NCBI GenBank assembly: GCA_030770535.1
Contig: JASVEC010000004.1
Coordinates: 868,001 to 932,000 of the forward strand
From: Batkoa obscura
Taxonomy: Eukaryota > Entomophthoromycota > Entomophthoromycetes > Entomophthorales > Batkoaceae
DNA: 64,000 nucleotides
Reading direction: 5' to 3'
The notes under the pieces were generated by a model. It had not been told where the DNA came from. It did no database searches and saw only the letters and a program-made list of their open reading frames with translations. Shown here piece by piece: positions 22,223 through 32,301 of the stretch; within the stretch, counting starts at the first letter, position 1; each line of letters opens with the position of its first letter. Position numbers and translations under genes: made by a program.

Positions 22223-23224
22223 TTATTTATTAGTACCCTTTTTAAGTGCTTGAAATCTAGCCTCTAACTCAGATAAAGAAGGTACAGAACTTGATTTATT
22301 ATTCGTATTGACTGCATTATTAACTACATTGTTGGTTGGAGGTAAAGCTTTAGGTACATCAGGTGATAAACTATTTTTTTCAATTTTGGTTTTAGGTTTG
22401 GTTACTGGTGGAGATGGGATAACCTCATTATCCTAAGAAATAAAGAATAAAAATCTAACTTTACTATAAACAATAAAACAAGCTACGTTTTCTACATCAA
22501 TTAAGGAAGTTTCATTTAAATCATTTTGATTACTTTGATCGTTTTGACAATAACTCGACACATTATATCGAATGCCTATTTCTTCAAGATATTTTTCAAT
22601 TAATTCTTCACCTGGTGGGGTCACATCAAGTTTTTTTATTATCTAATAAAAATTATATACTCAATATCAGCTACTTACTTATAAAAAATAAACTACATTT
22701 GAATTAACTAAATGGTCTTGATCTTGCATAGCTTTTACTACATATTCTTTACCATATTTCATAGCAAATTGGTCACGAATCATAACTAACTCTTTTATTT
22801 CCCCACATCTTGCTGAACAATAAATTAAACTTTGCACCCCTTCAATTAAACTTGGATCTAAGTCACTTTAATTTATATGCCATTAATTTTTTATCTTTAT
22901 ATAAATTTTTAAGTTTACCTATTTAATTCTAATAATGAAAATCGAGCTAATAATAATTCACAAAACAACTCCAATACTTCTAAGGCTTCACAATAGTTGT
23001 CTTCTCGGATAATATTTTCTACCTGAATTTTTTATTCATTCTAGTTTGTTATTCATCTACTAAACGCTTACCCTTATCTTTGCCGATTCTAATTTATCGT
23101 CTGCTAATAATAAAGAAATTTCTTTTCTTAATTTTAAACTTAAATTTTCCTTTTTTGCCCTTAATAATTTTACTCGATTAATACTAAGTCTTAGATGAAT
23201 CTTTAATCTTGCTGAACTAAACAT
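22223..23224 (-). CDS. IST1: IST1 (ESCRT-III-associated regulator of Vps4)
   Basis: Five exons on the minus strand: 23072-23224, 22919-23022, 22697-22865, 22487-22642, 22223-22432; 263 aa. The N-terminal ESCRT-III-like helical core is clear (SARLKIHLRLSINRVKLLR, RKEISLLLADDKLESAKIR, VENIIREDNYCEALEVLELF, ARCGEIKELVMIRDQFAMKY). The C-terminus ends in a MIT-interacting motif, LSELEARFQALKK, which fits the MIM1 consensus and should dock Vps4. IST1 acts at endosomes in multivesicular body sorting. The linker is acidic and then Pro/Asn-rich. Introns are 49-54 nt. The donors of introns 3 and 4 must be GTAGTT and GTAGCT, because the frame closes if they are read through; both keep frame exactly. Confidence 0.93.
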
Positions 23225-24230
23225 TGTTATTATTATATTTTAATTGATACTTATTTTCATTAAATAATGGTTATAATTTACTAACAAATATTAAAAATAA
23301 AAATAAAAATTTCGGATTTATAAGAAATTCATAGATTAAGTATACTCTACAGCAAATCATCAAGCTTATAGAAATTACAATGAGGTCATGTTTAAATTTT
23401 ACAAGAAAAAATCAAAATAAAAGAATAAATACTACATCAATAGCTTTCTATTTATTATATATCTTAATAAGTAGATATATAGCTATTGGTTATTAAGAAG
23501 CATATCATAATGAAAAACTTTCAATATAAAATAAGGAAGATATCAAAAACCATACAGAAACATAGTAATATTTCTAATCATGATATTAGGCTATTGACTG
23601 ATACCTTACATGTAGTAAATGAAATGATAAAAGAAGTTAACTTTTAACAAAATAGAACTAATTTTATTATATCAAGTACATAATGTTTAACCAGAAATCA
23701 TGAAAGTCATAATTAGCAATATAAAAAAAGTTTAGGAAACAAGCTCAATAATACATATATAAACGTTGAGGTATAAGTGCTACAAAATAGTACAGTATTG
23801 TATATCTACTAAAACGGGATTAGCTTAAATATAGTAAACTATATTGTGAAAACTTTTTAGACATATAAAAGGGGTATATCTTAAGATAAATACTTTAAAA
23901 TCTTTTATGAGATGCAGCTGTTAATTTTAAGCTATGCTACTATGCTTGTTGTAGGATTTTTTTATAGGAACTGTTACAATAAATACAAATTCATCATACT
24001 TATTATTCAACTATGTTTTCAAATGGATTATCTTTAAAATATTTGATCTTCTGAATGTTTAATTGAACTTTATTATTTGTTTCATTAATTTCAAACCAAA
24101 AATTGAACTTTCAAACTTAAAAAGTTAAAAATTCAACCTAATTTCCTAACCAATTAAAGCACAAGTTAACGTGTTAAGTCTTTATAGACAATTTAAAAAA
24201 TTAAACAATTTTTTTTTACAAATTATAGCA
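23225..24230. other. Divergent promoter region IST1 / TRIR-like
   Basis: About 1 kb between two divergent genes. AT-rich; no repeats or further genes recognised. Confidence 0.45.
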
Positions 24231-24877
24231 ATGAGTGAAAAATCATATAATAAAGAAGTCGAAACTAAAAAGAATAAACTAGCGTAATACAAATATCAGC
24301 TATTATAAAGTAATATACTAAAATTTTTGATAACTAGCAATAATCCTCATTTAAACGTATTTACAAATGATGGTAGTTTTTTAGAAAGGTTTAAAAGTAT
24401 GCAAAAAGAACAGGACGAAGCAAAGAAGAGGGAAATAGCGCTTAAAAGGTAATTTAATTTTAATATTTGGTATTTATTTATATAAAACAATTAAATCATT
24501 TTTTTGGCTAAGATGGCTAATTTATGCAACTAAATTTTATATCAATATGTTTTAGGTGCCAATTGTTCAATTAGTATTTATTGGAGTTTTTTTGTTTCCA
24601 ATTTACTAACTTTTTGTTTCTATATTATTGCTAATAGAAAAAAAGAACTTGAGGATAGAATAGTAAGGCTAATCATTATTATTTAAAAAGACCAGTTAAT
24701 GTTTTAATTTAGAAAAACCGAGGTAAAAGAAGTGGTAAAAAAAGAAAGGAAGAAGTTGAAGACAAAAGTAAACAAAATAAAGATAAAATGGTTAAAGGTT
24801 ATCTAAGGGAGCTTAAGAACCAAGCAGAAAATAAAAATGGTTTGGAAGCTAGAAAAAGTCCTACCAATGGTAATTAA
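24231..24877 (+). CDS. TRIR: TRIR (C19orf43)-like small basic protein
   Basis: Four exons (24231-24283, 24338-24448, 24638-24662, 24713-24877) give 117 aa; exon 3 is only 25 nt. Recognition rests on the motif NVFTNDGSFLERFKSMQKEQ, which parallels NLFANDGSFLELFKRKMEEE of human TRIR, and on the basic C-terminal part KKRKEEVEDKSKQNK...MVKGYLRELKNQ, which parallels the end of TRIR. In humans TRIR was described as a telomerase-RNA-interacting exoribonuclease; its general role is poorly known and function here is inference only. The protein is short, charged and probably nuclear. Confidence 0.72.
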
Positions 24878-25716
24878 GCCTCGATTTGTTTTTCTTATTG
24901 AATAAATTTTTTTTGTATGAAGGTTTAAATAATTGTATTTATTCATTTAGTTAACTGAACTAATTATTATGATGCATTGTAATATATTATTTTTAGCATA
25001 GTGTAATTAGGAGTAATTATAGTTACATAATTAAAATATATTATTATCAAGCAAATCTACTTCAAGCTTTAATATGCTGTTTTATAGTTTATCATTTAAA
25101 TATCTTTAAAACGCTATTATATAATATTCTAATGAGTCAGTGTATATATGAGTATTTTTTACTTTTGATATTTTGTCCATTTTCTAATTAATTTATAATT
25201 TGCAAAAATTATTATTTAGTTTCCCAACAAAAAAACAGGGTGATGCTATAAATAATATAAAAACTAATCAAGGCATAATTTCTTATATCTACGTGTATTG
25301 CTTTTTGAATTAGTAAAAAAGATATAAAAGCTAATATATACGATTTATATGAAATTGTAAACATTGGGAATAAAACTATCAATAGCGTTTTTTATTGTAA
25401 TAAATTTCATATGAAATCAATTAGGGATGTATTTTCGTGTTTAAGAATTTTATTAAGAATTTTTCTACTCAAATAGTACTTAAAAGATGAAAAAAATGAT
25501 AAAGCCAAAAAAAACACCCTCAATTATTAAATCATTTTAAACTTACAAAACTAAATTAAGATAAAATCATTTTAAGCGAATTTAATTGGCTACATTCACA
25601 TAAGCTCAATCCCATTATAATTTCTGAAAAAACTAAAGGAAATCCATCTTTTTGAAAAGGTAAAGATAAATAAATTAAAAAATGACTATTATTAATAAAT
25701 CAGACTAGTTTAAAAG
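24878..25716. other. Spacer TRIR-like / eIF1A with one decayed miniature element
   Basis: No gene. A miniature element occupies about 25433-25522. Confidence 0.5.
25433..25522 (-). mobile_element. MITE copy, decayed ends
   Basis: Recognised by the internal blocks TAAGAATTTTATTAAGAATT, CTCAAATAGTACTTAAAAGA and ATAAAGCCAAAAAAAACACC. The terminal GGGG block and its TA flanks are degraded. Confidence 0.75.
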
Positions 25717-26386
25717 ATGCCTAAAAATAAGGGAAAGGTAATACTAGAAAAGGGTTATTATCAAAGAAAGTATATTAATAAATAAAAAGGGAGGTAAGAA
25801 TCGCCGTAGAGGAAAGAATGAAAATGAGAACACAAAAAGGGAGTTAATTTTAGCTGATGAAGGGCAAGGTAAATAGTCAAATATCGTGACTAACTATATA
25901 ACTAACAGAACATTAAATTTTTTGAAAAATTAGAATATGCTCAAGTTTTAACCATGTTGGGTAATGGACGTCTAACAGCACAAAGTTTTGATGGTACAAA
26001 AAGGTTAGCTTTAATCAGAGGGAAAATGCGCAAGAAAGTTTGGATTTCAGCAGGAGATATTATTTTATTATCTCTAAGAGATTTCCAAGATGATAAAGCT
26101 GATGTTATTATGAAATATACTCCGGATGAAGCTCGTGCTTTAAAATCTCAAGGTGCTATTCCCGATACTGGTAAATATTACATTTCTGTTTTGTATTGCT
26201 TGTATATTAATGTACTCTTTTTAGCTCAAATTAATGAAAATGCAGGTGGAGATGAAGATGAAGACGTTGGTTTCGATTTCGATTCAGAAGCTGAAGATGG
26301 TGAAGCTGAGGAAGTTGATATTGATGATGTAAGTTTAATAATAGGTTATAATCGAAAATGGATAATAACATTGATTATAGATTTAA
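25717..26386 (+). CDS. TIF11: Translation initiation factor eIF1A
   Basis: Five exons: 25717-25737, 25790-25868, 25934-26170, 26225-26328 and a last exon of six nucleotides, 26381-26386 (ATT TAA); 148 aa. It promotes scanning and start-codon selection on the 40S subunit. The basic N-terminal tail ([20 protein letters not shown]), the OB fold ([40 protein letters not shown]) and the acidic C-terminal tail are complete. The six-base exon adds Ile to give the C-terminal DIDDI, the conserved eIF5B-binding motif. Reading through the last intron would replace that motif with an unrelated tail, so the small exon is well supported. Introns are 52-65 nt. Convergent with the ZMAT5-like gene. Confidence 0.96.
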
Positions 26387-26643
26387 GTTAAGTGTACATT
26401 GTATATTGAAGTTATCATCCACTTTCGATTCCCCCCTTTTCTTTCGGCGGTTTTTAAATAGGAATATAGAACTACTGCATTGATTTTTTTCTTTTAAATT
26501 TTTTTCTGTGATTGTTTATTGTTTGTGTTTTTGGTTCAAAATTAAAGCTCAGGCAGTAATATTAATCTAAATTTTTTATACTGATTTACAATAAAATAAA
26601 ATGAAAACAAAATGATAATAAAATATAGAATTTAATAAAACTT

Positions 26644-27123
26644 TTACCCCCATTCTGGAAGCTGAGTAAAATCTTCATTAATGGACGATGGCTTTAAAGA
26701 AGGAGGTAGTTCATTTTTATGTTTCAACAACTCAAACGGCATTGAATCATCAAATAAAATTAATAGCTTTGGCTATTCAAATAAATATTATATATTCAAT
26801 CATAACAAGCTTTAACTTACCTTTTTAATTATTCTAAAAGTTTCCTCCGCAGGAAAACCACGGTAATAATTCGGAGGCTTACCTTCAATTTCTCTATCTA
26901 TGTTTAAAAAGGAGAACTATTAGATTCAATTAGTTAACTTTTGTTTTACTTACTATAAGCTTTATAATAGTCTTTTTTGCTTCTTAAATGCATAGTGGAT
27001 ACATTATGTTGTTTGATGTTGACTCGATTATTTAATAAATATCTATTACAATGATCGCAGTAATCTAATCTAATTTTAATTTTATTTGATTATTAATTGC
27101 TAGTTTTTACATCGCTTTCCCAT
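26644..27123 (-). CDS. ZMAT5: ZMAT5/U11-U12 20K-like U1-type zinc-finger protein
   Basis: Four exons on the minus strand: 27111-27123 (13 nt), 26954-27064, 26821-26897, 26644-26772; 109 aa. The start MGKRYYCDHCNRYLLNN matches human ZMAT5 (MGKRYYCDYCDRSFQDN), and the zinc finger is C-x2-C-x13-H-x5-H. The C-terminus ELPPSLKPSS...LPEWG corresponds to the ZMAT5 ending ELPPSLRAPP...WG. The human protein is the 20K subunit of the U11/U12 minor spliceosome. The CCCH finger found between these blocks in the human protein is missing here, so the fungal protein is shorter. A link to minor splicing is inferred; it could instead be a diverged U1C-type protein. Confidence 0.75.
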
Positions 27124-27619
27124 TTTGCTATGGTTAGTTTGATTAAGAATTATTGTAAATTGAAATAAATGATTGGCTTTTGTTTGATTTTATTTTGCTC
27201 ATTTCTGATTTCTGAAATGGAAAATTATTTTTCTTATCATCATTTTTAAATTATATGCATTATCATTTATAATTATCATTTTAAAAAACAAAATATGTTT
27301 ATGAAATAAATAAATGGTTTTATAATTAAACTTTTTATTTAATATAACTATTCATTATTTGTTATGTCTAAAACAGTTTTAATAAAGAGGGGTCAATAAA
27401 CAATTTAAAATAAATCCATTCAACTAAATAATAAAAGAACATAATTATGCGATGATTCATATAGACAAATAAAATAACAATAAATTAGCATTCTAAGTTA
27501 CAATTGGACAGAAAATAATTATACTATTTTAATTGACCATAAACTCAAAAATAAGAGTAATTGACAACAAATTCAAATGAACTAATTTTTAAAACATTTT
27601 ATTAAAATAGTTTATTATA
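27124..27619. other. Divergent spacer ZMAT5-like / large disordered protein
   Basis: About 500 bases of AT-rich sequence; nothing recognised. Confidence 0.4.
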
Positions 27620-30022
27620 ATGAGTAAAGATAAGTTACCAACAAAAGATTATCTGATAAAGCAGTTGGATACCATGATTAAAGGCCTCCCAACGAAAAAC
27701 AAGAAGGTATCTGAGCAAAATGAAACAAAAGAAGGTATTATGGACTTTATATCCAAAGTGAGGAGAACAACGAAATTAGGTCTTAAAAGTAAGTTAAACC
27801 CAGAAAGAGACATAAAGATACTTAAAGGAAGAAGAGGAGACTCAGCAATCAAGATATTATTTAAAAGGCTGGATCGAAATAATTTAGAAACAGAATACAA
27901 TGAAGCAAATAATTATAATGGTACTAGCTCAGCTCAACAAAGAAGAAGTAAAGTAGAATTAAAAGAGCCTGTAGGTAATACTATTACTACCAAAAGTACA
28001 AGAATAAGTCATATAAACAAACGAAATGATGATCGTGCTACTTCTACTCGTACAATAAATAAAGATGTCTCAAATGATAGGCCAGTTCCTATGAGTAGAG
28101 CCAAAGCGTCAGAAACTAATTCCAAAAAACTTGGTGAGTTTACTATGAAACCTATGGAGCGTGTTACACCGAAAACCAGTATAGCTCCAGCAGCCAAAAG
28201 AGCCAATATTGATAAAGCTGAAGCATTCAACAAGTCCAATAACATTTCATCTAAAAGTCAGCAAGAAAGTAAAAACTCGACGACTAAATCTAGTAAAAGT
28301 AACAACTCATCTAATAATAAAGGTCATAACGAGGAAAATCAATATTTAAGGCATAAAAATGAAAGAGGTCCTAATCCTGGGACAGGCATTCAAAATGAAA
28401 TAACAAGTTATGCCAATGGTTATTCAGAAATAAAACAGATAGAAAAGGATAAAAGGATACTTGAATCTGGAAAAACAGGTCAAGGTACTATTGGAGAAAA
28501 GAGTGAAGGTATTGGATTAGAGTATAACAAACTGCCAAAAATTAAAAAGTTTACTGAGGAAGCTAAAGGAAGGATTGTAACTGAAAAGAAAGAGTTAGAA
28601 GGACAAAAAGAAAGGGGAGCAAAAGAAAGATCAAGCAGTGGTATTGTGGATCCATTAGCACTTCATATCCAAAAGGTAAAGCAACACCCGCTTCTAGCTG
28701 GTACTAGGAATGCTGAAGTTTTTCATGATGAAAATCAGAGGCAAGATTCTTATGGTAATAGACTTGATGCTAACTATTACGACGCCCCGAAATCTAATGT
28801 TAACTATGATACAGGAGGACCTAGTCATAGCCATGACGGAGGAAGATCTAATCCTAATTATAATGAAGATAGATTTAACTATGATACAGGAAGGTCTAGT
28901 TATAACTATGATGAAGCAAGAGATAACTCTGACTATAACGGAGGGAGACCTATTGCTAATTATGACGCGCCTAGATCTAATACCAACTATGATACAGGAA
29001 GATCTAACCATTATGTTACAAATAGTAACAGTGGGTCAAGAACTTCTTATCAACCTCAGCGGGCTTATGGATTGCACGATTCAGCCACTTTTGAAAGTAA
29101 GTGGGGAAAACCCAAAGTACGTACTAATGCTAACAACTATTCCACCAACCGAGGAGATAGAACACCTTATCATGACCTAAATGGTACTCCTAACAACCAA
29201 TATTATGATGATAATATCAAATCAGGTCTGTATCCAATGGATTTTACACAAGCTAACTCAGGTACTTATGAACCGGTTTACACTAATTTTTCGTCACCTC
29301 ATGATGGGGATACTACTATTAAGTCTGAACAACTTATAAAATTAGATTATCCAGCTCCTTTACCAAGAGATACTCCAGAAAACATTAGGTCACTTTATGA
29401 ATTGTATCGTGTTAAAGCCAAAGAGATTAAGGATATTAGTACCAAATATGATAAGAGTTCCAATGAATTTAAATTAGCTTACATGCAAGCTATGTTCTTT
29501 CATATTAAATGTATTTCGTTTGTTCCACACGCTGACGAAGCTTTAAAGACCGTTTATCAAGCCCTTCTTTATTGGCAATCTTTATTACCTACCACCAATT
29601 ACCTGTTGCAAACTACTATTTATCATTCAATCCATCGTCCCCTTCTCCCAGTTTTGTATTTAGTTAAAGCAATTATCTATCGTAATATTGTAATTTGTGG
29701 GGAAGTATTATTAAATAATAATGAATATGAAGGTTCAGGATTAAAAGAAGTATTAATTGAAGCTTTAGATTTATCACGCAGGTTCTATAGGAGTGCAAGA
29801 AAAGAATTTGTAGATTTAGGTAAAGTTAAAATTTACCAGCCAGTGTTTGATTTCTTTTCAGGATCAGCGCCAAAGTATTTTCCTGTCGACTTTACAGCTC
29901 AGTTTGATCATGGTTATTTATTCTTCTTTCTAAGAAGTATCTTTATGATTAATATTAAGAATAGTGGGATTAACTTTGATATTGTACCAGATGATCTGGA
30001 AAAATATCATGTAGAAGCTTGA
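27620..30022 (+). CDS. Large disordered protein with helical C-terminal domain (possible AF4/FMR2-type)
   Basis: Single exon, 800 aa. Residues 1 to about 560 are low-complexity and charged: Lys/Arg/Ser/Asn-rich, with a Tyr-Asp-Gly-Arg repeat zone at about 388-475 (units like NYDTGRS and NYDAPRS). The last 230 residues are a compact hydrophobic helical domain beginning DYPAPLPRDTPENIRSLYEL and including YRVKAKEIKDISTKYDK, AMFFHIKCISF and LYLVKAIIYRNIVI. The architecture, a long disordered protein ending in a helical homology domain with an AK-x2-K-D-x-D-like start, is reminiscent of the C-terminal homology domain of AFF/AF4 elongation-complex scaffolds. I offer this only as a resemblance from memory. 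Nuclear location is plausible given the many basic stretches. Confidence 0.6.
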   Translation: MSKDKLPTKDYLIKQLDTMIKGLPTKNKKVSEQNETKEGIMDFISKVRRTTKLGLKSKLNPERDIKILKGRRGDSAIKILFKRLDRNNLETEYNEANNYNGTSSAQQRRSKVELKEPVGNTITTKSTRISHINKRNDDRATSTRTINKDVSNDRPVPMSRAKASETNSKKLGEFTMKPMERVTPKTSIAPAAKRANIDKAEAFNKSNNISSKSQQESKNSTTKSSKSNNSSNNKGHNEENQYLRHKNERGPNPGTGIQNEITSYANGYSEIKQIEKDKRILESGKTGQGTIGEKSEGIGLEYNKLPKIKKFTEEAKGRIVTEKKELEGQKERGAKERSSSGIVDPLALHIQKVKQHPLLAGTRNAEVFHDENQRQDSYGNRLDANYYDAPKSNVNYDTGGPSHSHDGGRSNPNYNEDRFNYDTGRSSYNYDEARDNSDYNGGRPIANYDAPRSNTNYDTGRSNHYVTNSNSGSRTSYQPQRAYGLHDSATFESKWGKPKVRTNANNYSTNRGDRTPYHDLNGTPNNQYYDDNIKSGLYPMDFTQANSGTYEPVYTNFSSPHDGDTTIKSEQLIKLDYPAPLPRDTPENIRSLYELYRVKAKEIKDISTKYDKSSNEFKLAYMQAMFFHIKCISFVPHADEALKTVYQALLYWQSLLPTTNYLLQTTIYHSIHRPLLPVLYLVKAIIYRNIVICGEVLLNNNEYEGSGLKEVLIEALDLSRRFYRSARKEFVDLGKVKIYQPVFDFFSGSAPKYFPVDFTAQFDHGYLFFFLRSIFMINIKNSGINFDIVPDDLEKYHVEA
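28780..29035 (+). repeat. Degenerate coding repeat (Asn-Tyr-Asp units)
   Basis: About nine imperfect units of 24-36 bp encoding variants of NYDTGRS, NYDAPRS or NYDEARD inside the disordered part of the 800-aa protein. Confidence 0.7.
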
Positions 30023-30290
30023 TTCTAAAGTTAAAAGTTAAATTTTTTGTATAAGAACTTTTAATAGGAATCTCTTTATAAGCTTGTTTAATTAATCCTA
30101 TTGCCGTTTTATTAAATTGTGATATTATTGTAGTTGTTGTTTATTGTAATTTTATAAATTTGAATTTAATTAATTTAAAATATTTATTTGATGTCATTTT
30201 AAAACATAATCACATCTATTAATATTGAAGATAAGCTAATGATAATTTAATGTTTACAAAAATTAATACTTTATTAATAACTTGATTATT

Positions 30291-30452
30291 TTAGTAAGTG
30301 GGACATGGTAAAGTGGTAGTAACGGTAGTGTAAGTAGTAGTAGTACTAGTTACATAGGAAGTGATATCCTTACATCTTTTAGTATAGCCATAACCATAAC
30401 CTTGGGCAGCAATAGAAGTAGCAATGACGGTGATAAAGTAAATGAATTTCAT
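30291..30452 (-). CDS. Small secreted Thr-rich peptide, GYGY family (copy 1)
   Basis: 53-codon ORF: signal peptide MKFIYFITVIATSIAAQ, then GYGYGYTKRCKDITSY, a Thr/Ser/Val run and the end LPCPTY. Only two cysteines remain in the mature part. The mature peptide of about 36 residues is rich in Thr, so O-mannosylation is inferred. Two paralogues follow at 31678 and 33327 on the same strand, with the same arrangement. The signal peptides and GYGY part of copies 1 and 3 are identical in DNA, a recent duplication. I do not recognise the family. Confidence 0.8.
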   Translation of the reverse strand: MKFIYFITVIATSIAAQGYGYGYTKRCKDITSYVTSTTTTYTTVTTTLPCPTY

Positions 30453-30516
30453 AGTTAGATGTATTATTGTGACTTGAAGTTTGATTTTTTAATGTTAGTG
30501 TTGACATTTTCTTTGC

Positions 30517-30526
30517 TATTTATATA
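30517..30526 (-). promoter_or_regulatory. TATA box of GYGY peptide copy 1
   Basis: TATATAAATA on the minus strand, 65-74 bases before the ATG. All three copies have this box at nearly the same distance, inside a conserved upstream block. Confidence 0.5.
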
Positions 30527-31677
30527 CCGATTTTTTCTATACAATAATTGAAAATAAGCTAAAGATTTTCGCACATTAACAGCATAATTAAAAATAATTA
30601 TACTCAACCTAATTATAAGCCTAATAATTTAAACATATTTAAAGCTATAACAACTTGAAAGCTGTGTGTACCTAAAGAAAACGATAATTTCAAATGGCAT
30701 TAGATATAATAAAGGTTCTTTAATATGATTATAAATAGTAAAAGAGCACAATTTAAATCGTCTATATATCAAAGTCTGACATTTAGGTATGTGTGGGTTT
30801 AAAAGAAAGTTAAAACTTAAATATTTTTCCTGTTTGGTTTAGGTCTAAACTTATAAAATTATCAAGGCTAAAGAAAAACATAAGGAAAAACAATTGATAA
30901 TTGTGGCTATTTTAGAATTCTTGAGGAGTCCGGGGGATATGTTTTTATTTCATTTCATTATTATTTTGATTAATTTAAAATTTAAAAAATCTTACCATTC
31001 CTTTACAGAAAATAATGCCTTTATTCTAGTGTTTATGCTAATTTACTTTTTTTGGAATAATTTAAAATTGGTAAAAGTTGAGCCTTAGGTCCAAATTAAC
31101 CCACAAGCAAACCGCTTGAGCTCAATTAAGCCCAAAGCAAATACTCCAAAACAATAGGATTTTGATTAAACAAAAACATCTTTTTATTTGCACATTCTAT
31201 TAAAATATTAAAGTTTCTGATTACTACAAGTGATTGTCGATAAAAACAATCGCTTTTAGAACTATCAGAGCAAATATATAACTGAAGCTTTGCGCGATAC
31301 CCCGTGGTTGCACTGTTATATACATTACAAATACCATTGCTTCTATTTTAATAAACACTAATGCTACCAGATGAATAATGGAAACCATAATGGCATATTA
31401 TTATAAGCTAAGATATTATTGTAAAAAGTTTCATATTTCCATATTAAATTTGTGATTATTTAACAATTTTGAGTTATTATAGAGTCATACCTCAATTTTT
31501 AAACTTAATAATTTTAAATATATTGACTTTGATAGCTACTTAAAGCAATAATATAGCAGCAGTAGATTTTGAGTGCTAGTATTACATTATAACAGATAAT
31601 ACAACAATATATATATAAAATGAAATAAAAAAGCAGTTGTTTAAATTTTCTGGTGTTTTATTAATAATTTAAGCATG
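30527..31677. other. Spacer between GYGY copies 1 and 2
   Basis: 1.15 kb of AT-rich sequence; no supported gene. An open frame at 30894 has no ATG and looks like chance. Confidence 0.45.
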
Positions 31678-31833
31678 CTAATAGGTAGGGCATGGTAAAG
31701 TGGTAGTAAATGTGTTATAAGTGGTGGTAGTACTAGTTAGATAAGAAGTGACATCGGTACATTTTTTAGTATAGCCATAGCCTTGAGCAACGATAGAGGT
31801 GACAACGACAGTGATTAAGTAAATGAACTTCAT
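31678..31833 (-). CDS. Small secreted Thr-rich peptide, GYGY family (copy 2)
   Basis: 51-codon ORF with signal peptide MKFIYLITVVVTSIVAQ and mature part GYGYTKKCTDVTSYLTS followed by TTTTYNTFTTTLPCPTY. It differs from copy 1 by a shorter GY run and several substitutions but retains both mature cysteines and the C-terminal LPCPTY. The differences are mostly conservative, consistent with a functional gene. Confidence 0.8.
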   Translation of the reverse strand: MKFIYLITVVVTSIVAQGYGYTKKCTDVTSYLTSTTTTYNTFTTTLPCPTY

Positions 31834-31895
31834 AGTTGGATGTATTATTGTAATCGAAATTTGATTTATTTCATGTTTTGTTGATATTCTATTCT

Positions 31896-31903
31896 TATTT
31901 ATA
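31896..31903 (-). promoter_or_regulatory. TATA box of GYGY peptide copy 2
   Basis: TATAAATA on the minus strand, 63-70 bases before the ATG, aligned with those of the other two copies. Confidence 0.45.
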
Positions 31904-32263
31904 CACCACTTTTTCTATAGGATTCCTTTTAATTCCTAATTTTTATTGTCCAAATACTACTATAACAAACTTATTTTTTTGCTTAAATTTAGTTAATCTA
32001 TTTTTGCATATTACTAGCATAATTGATTGAATTGGTAACTTAATTTCAAGCCTAAAAAAACAATTTCAACTACATAAAAATAAAGATAAATAATAGCATT
32101 AAGTGGGTTAATGAATGCAAAGTTCGCCAACCTAAGTTTATATATTAATCTAAAGTATCTGGTTATAAAACATCCTCTTGTACCATATTAATTTAATCTA
32201 TACGTCCACTAAAGGCAGTTAAGCCCAGTTTGGTAGCTGTAAGCGACTACTAAAAAGTTAGAG
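31904..32263. other. Divergent spacer before the 177-aa Thr-rich gene
   Basis: 360 bases shared by two divergent secreted-protein genes; no other feature seen. Confidence 0.4.
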
Positions 32264-32271
32264 TATATAAG
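32264..32271 (+). promoter_or_regulatory. TATA box of the 177-aa Thr-rich protein
   Basis: TATATAAG, 31-38 bases upstream of the ATG at 32302. Confidence 0.45.
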
Positions 32272-32301
32272 CTCGTAAAAATACTAATATATTATTGAAA
32301 A

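Noticed and set aside
12272-26380. Search for AT-AC or U12-type introns because of the ZMAT5-like gene
   Set aside because: All introns I could place have GT-AG ends and none has a clear ATCCTT donor.
28694-29180. ORFs overlapping the repeat zone of the 800-aa protein
   Set aside because: Shadow frames of the NYD repeat; periodic sequence opens other frames.
30894-31088. Open frame of 64 codons in the Thr-rich island
   Set aside because: No ATG, no signal peptide, no relation to the neighbouring secreted family.
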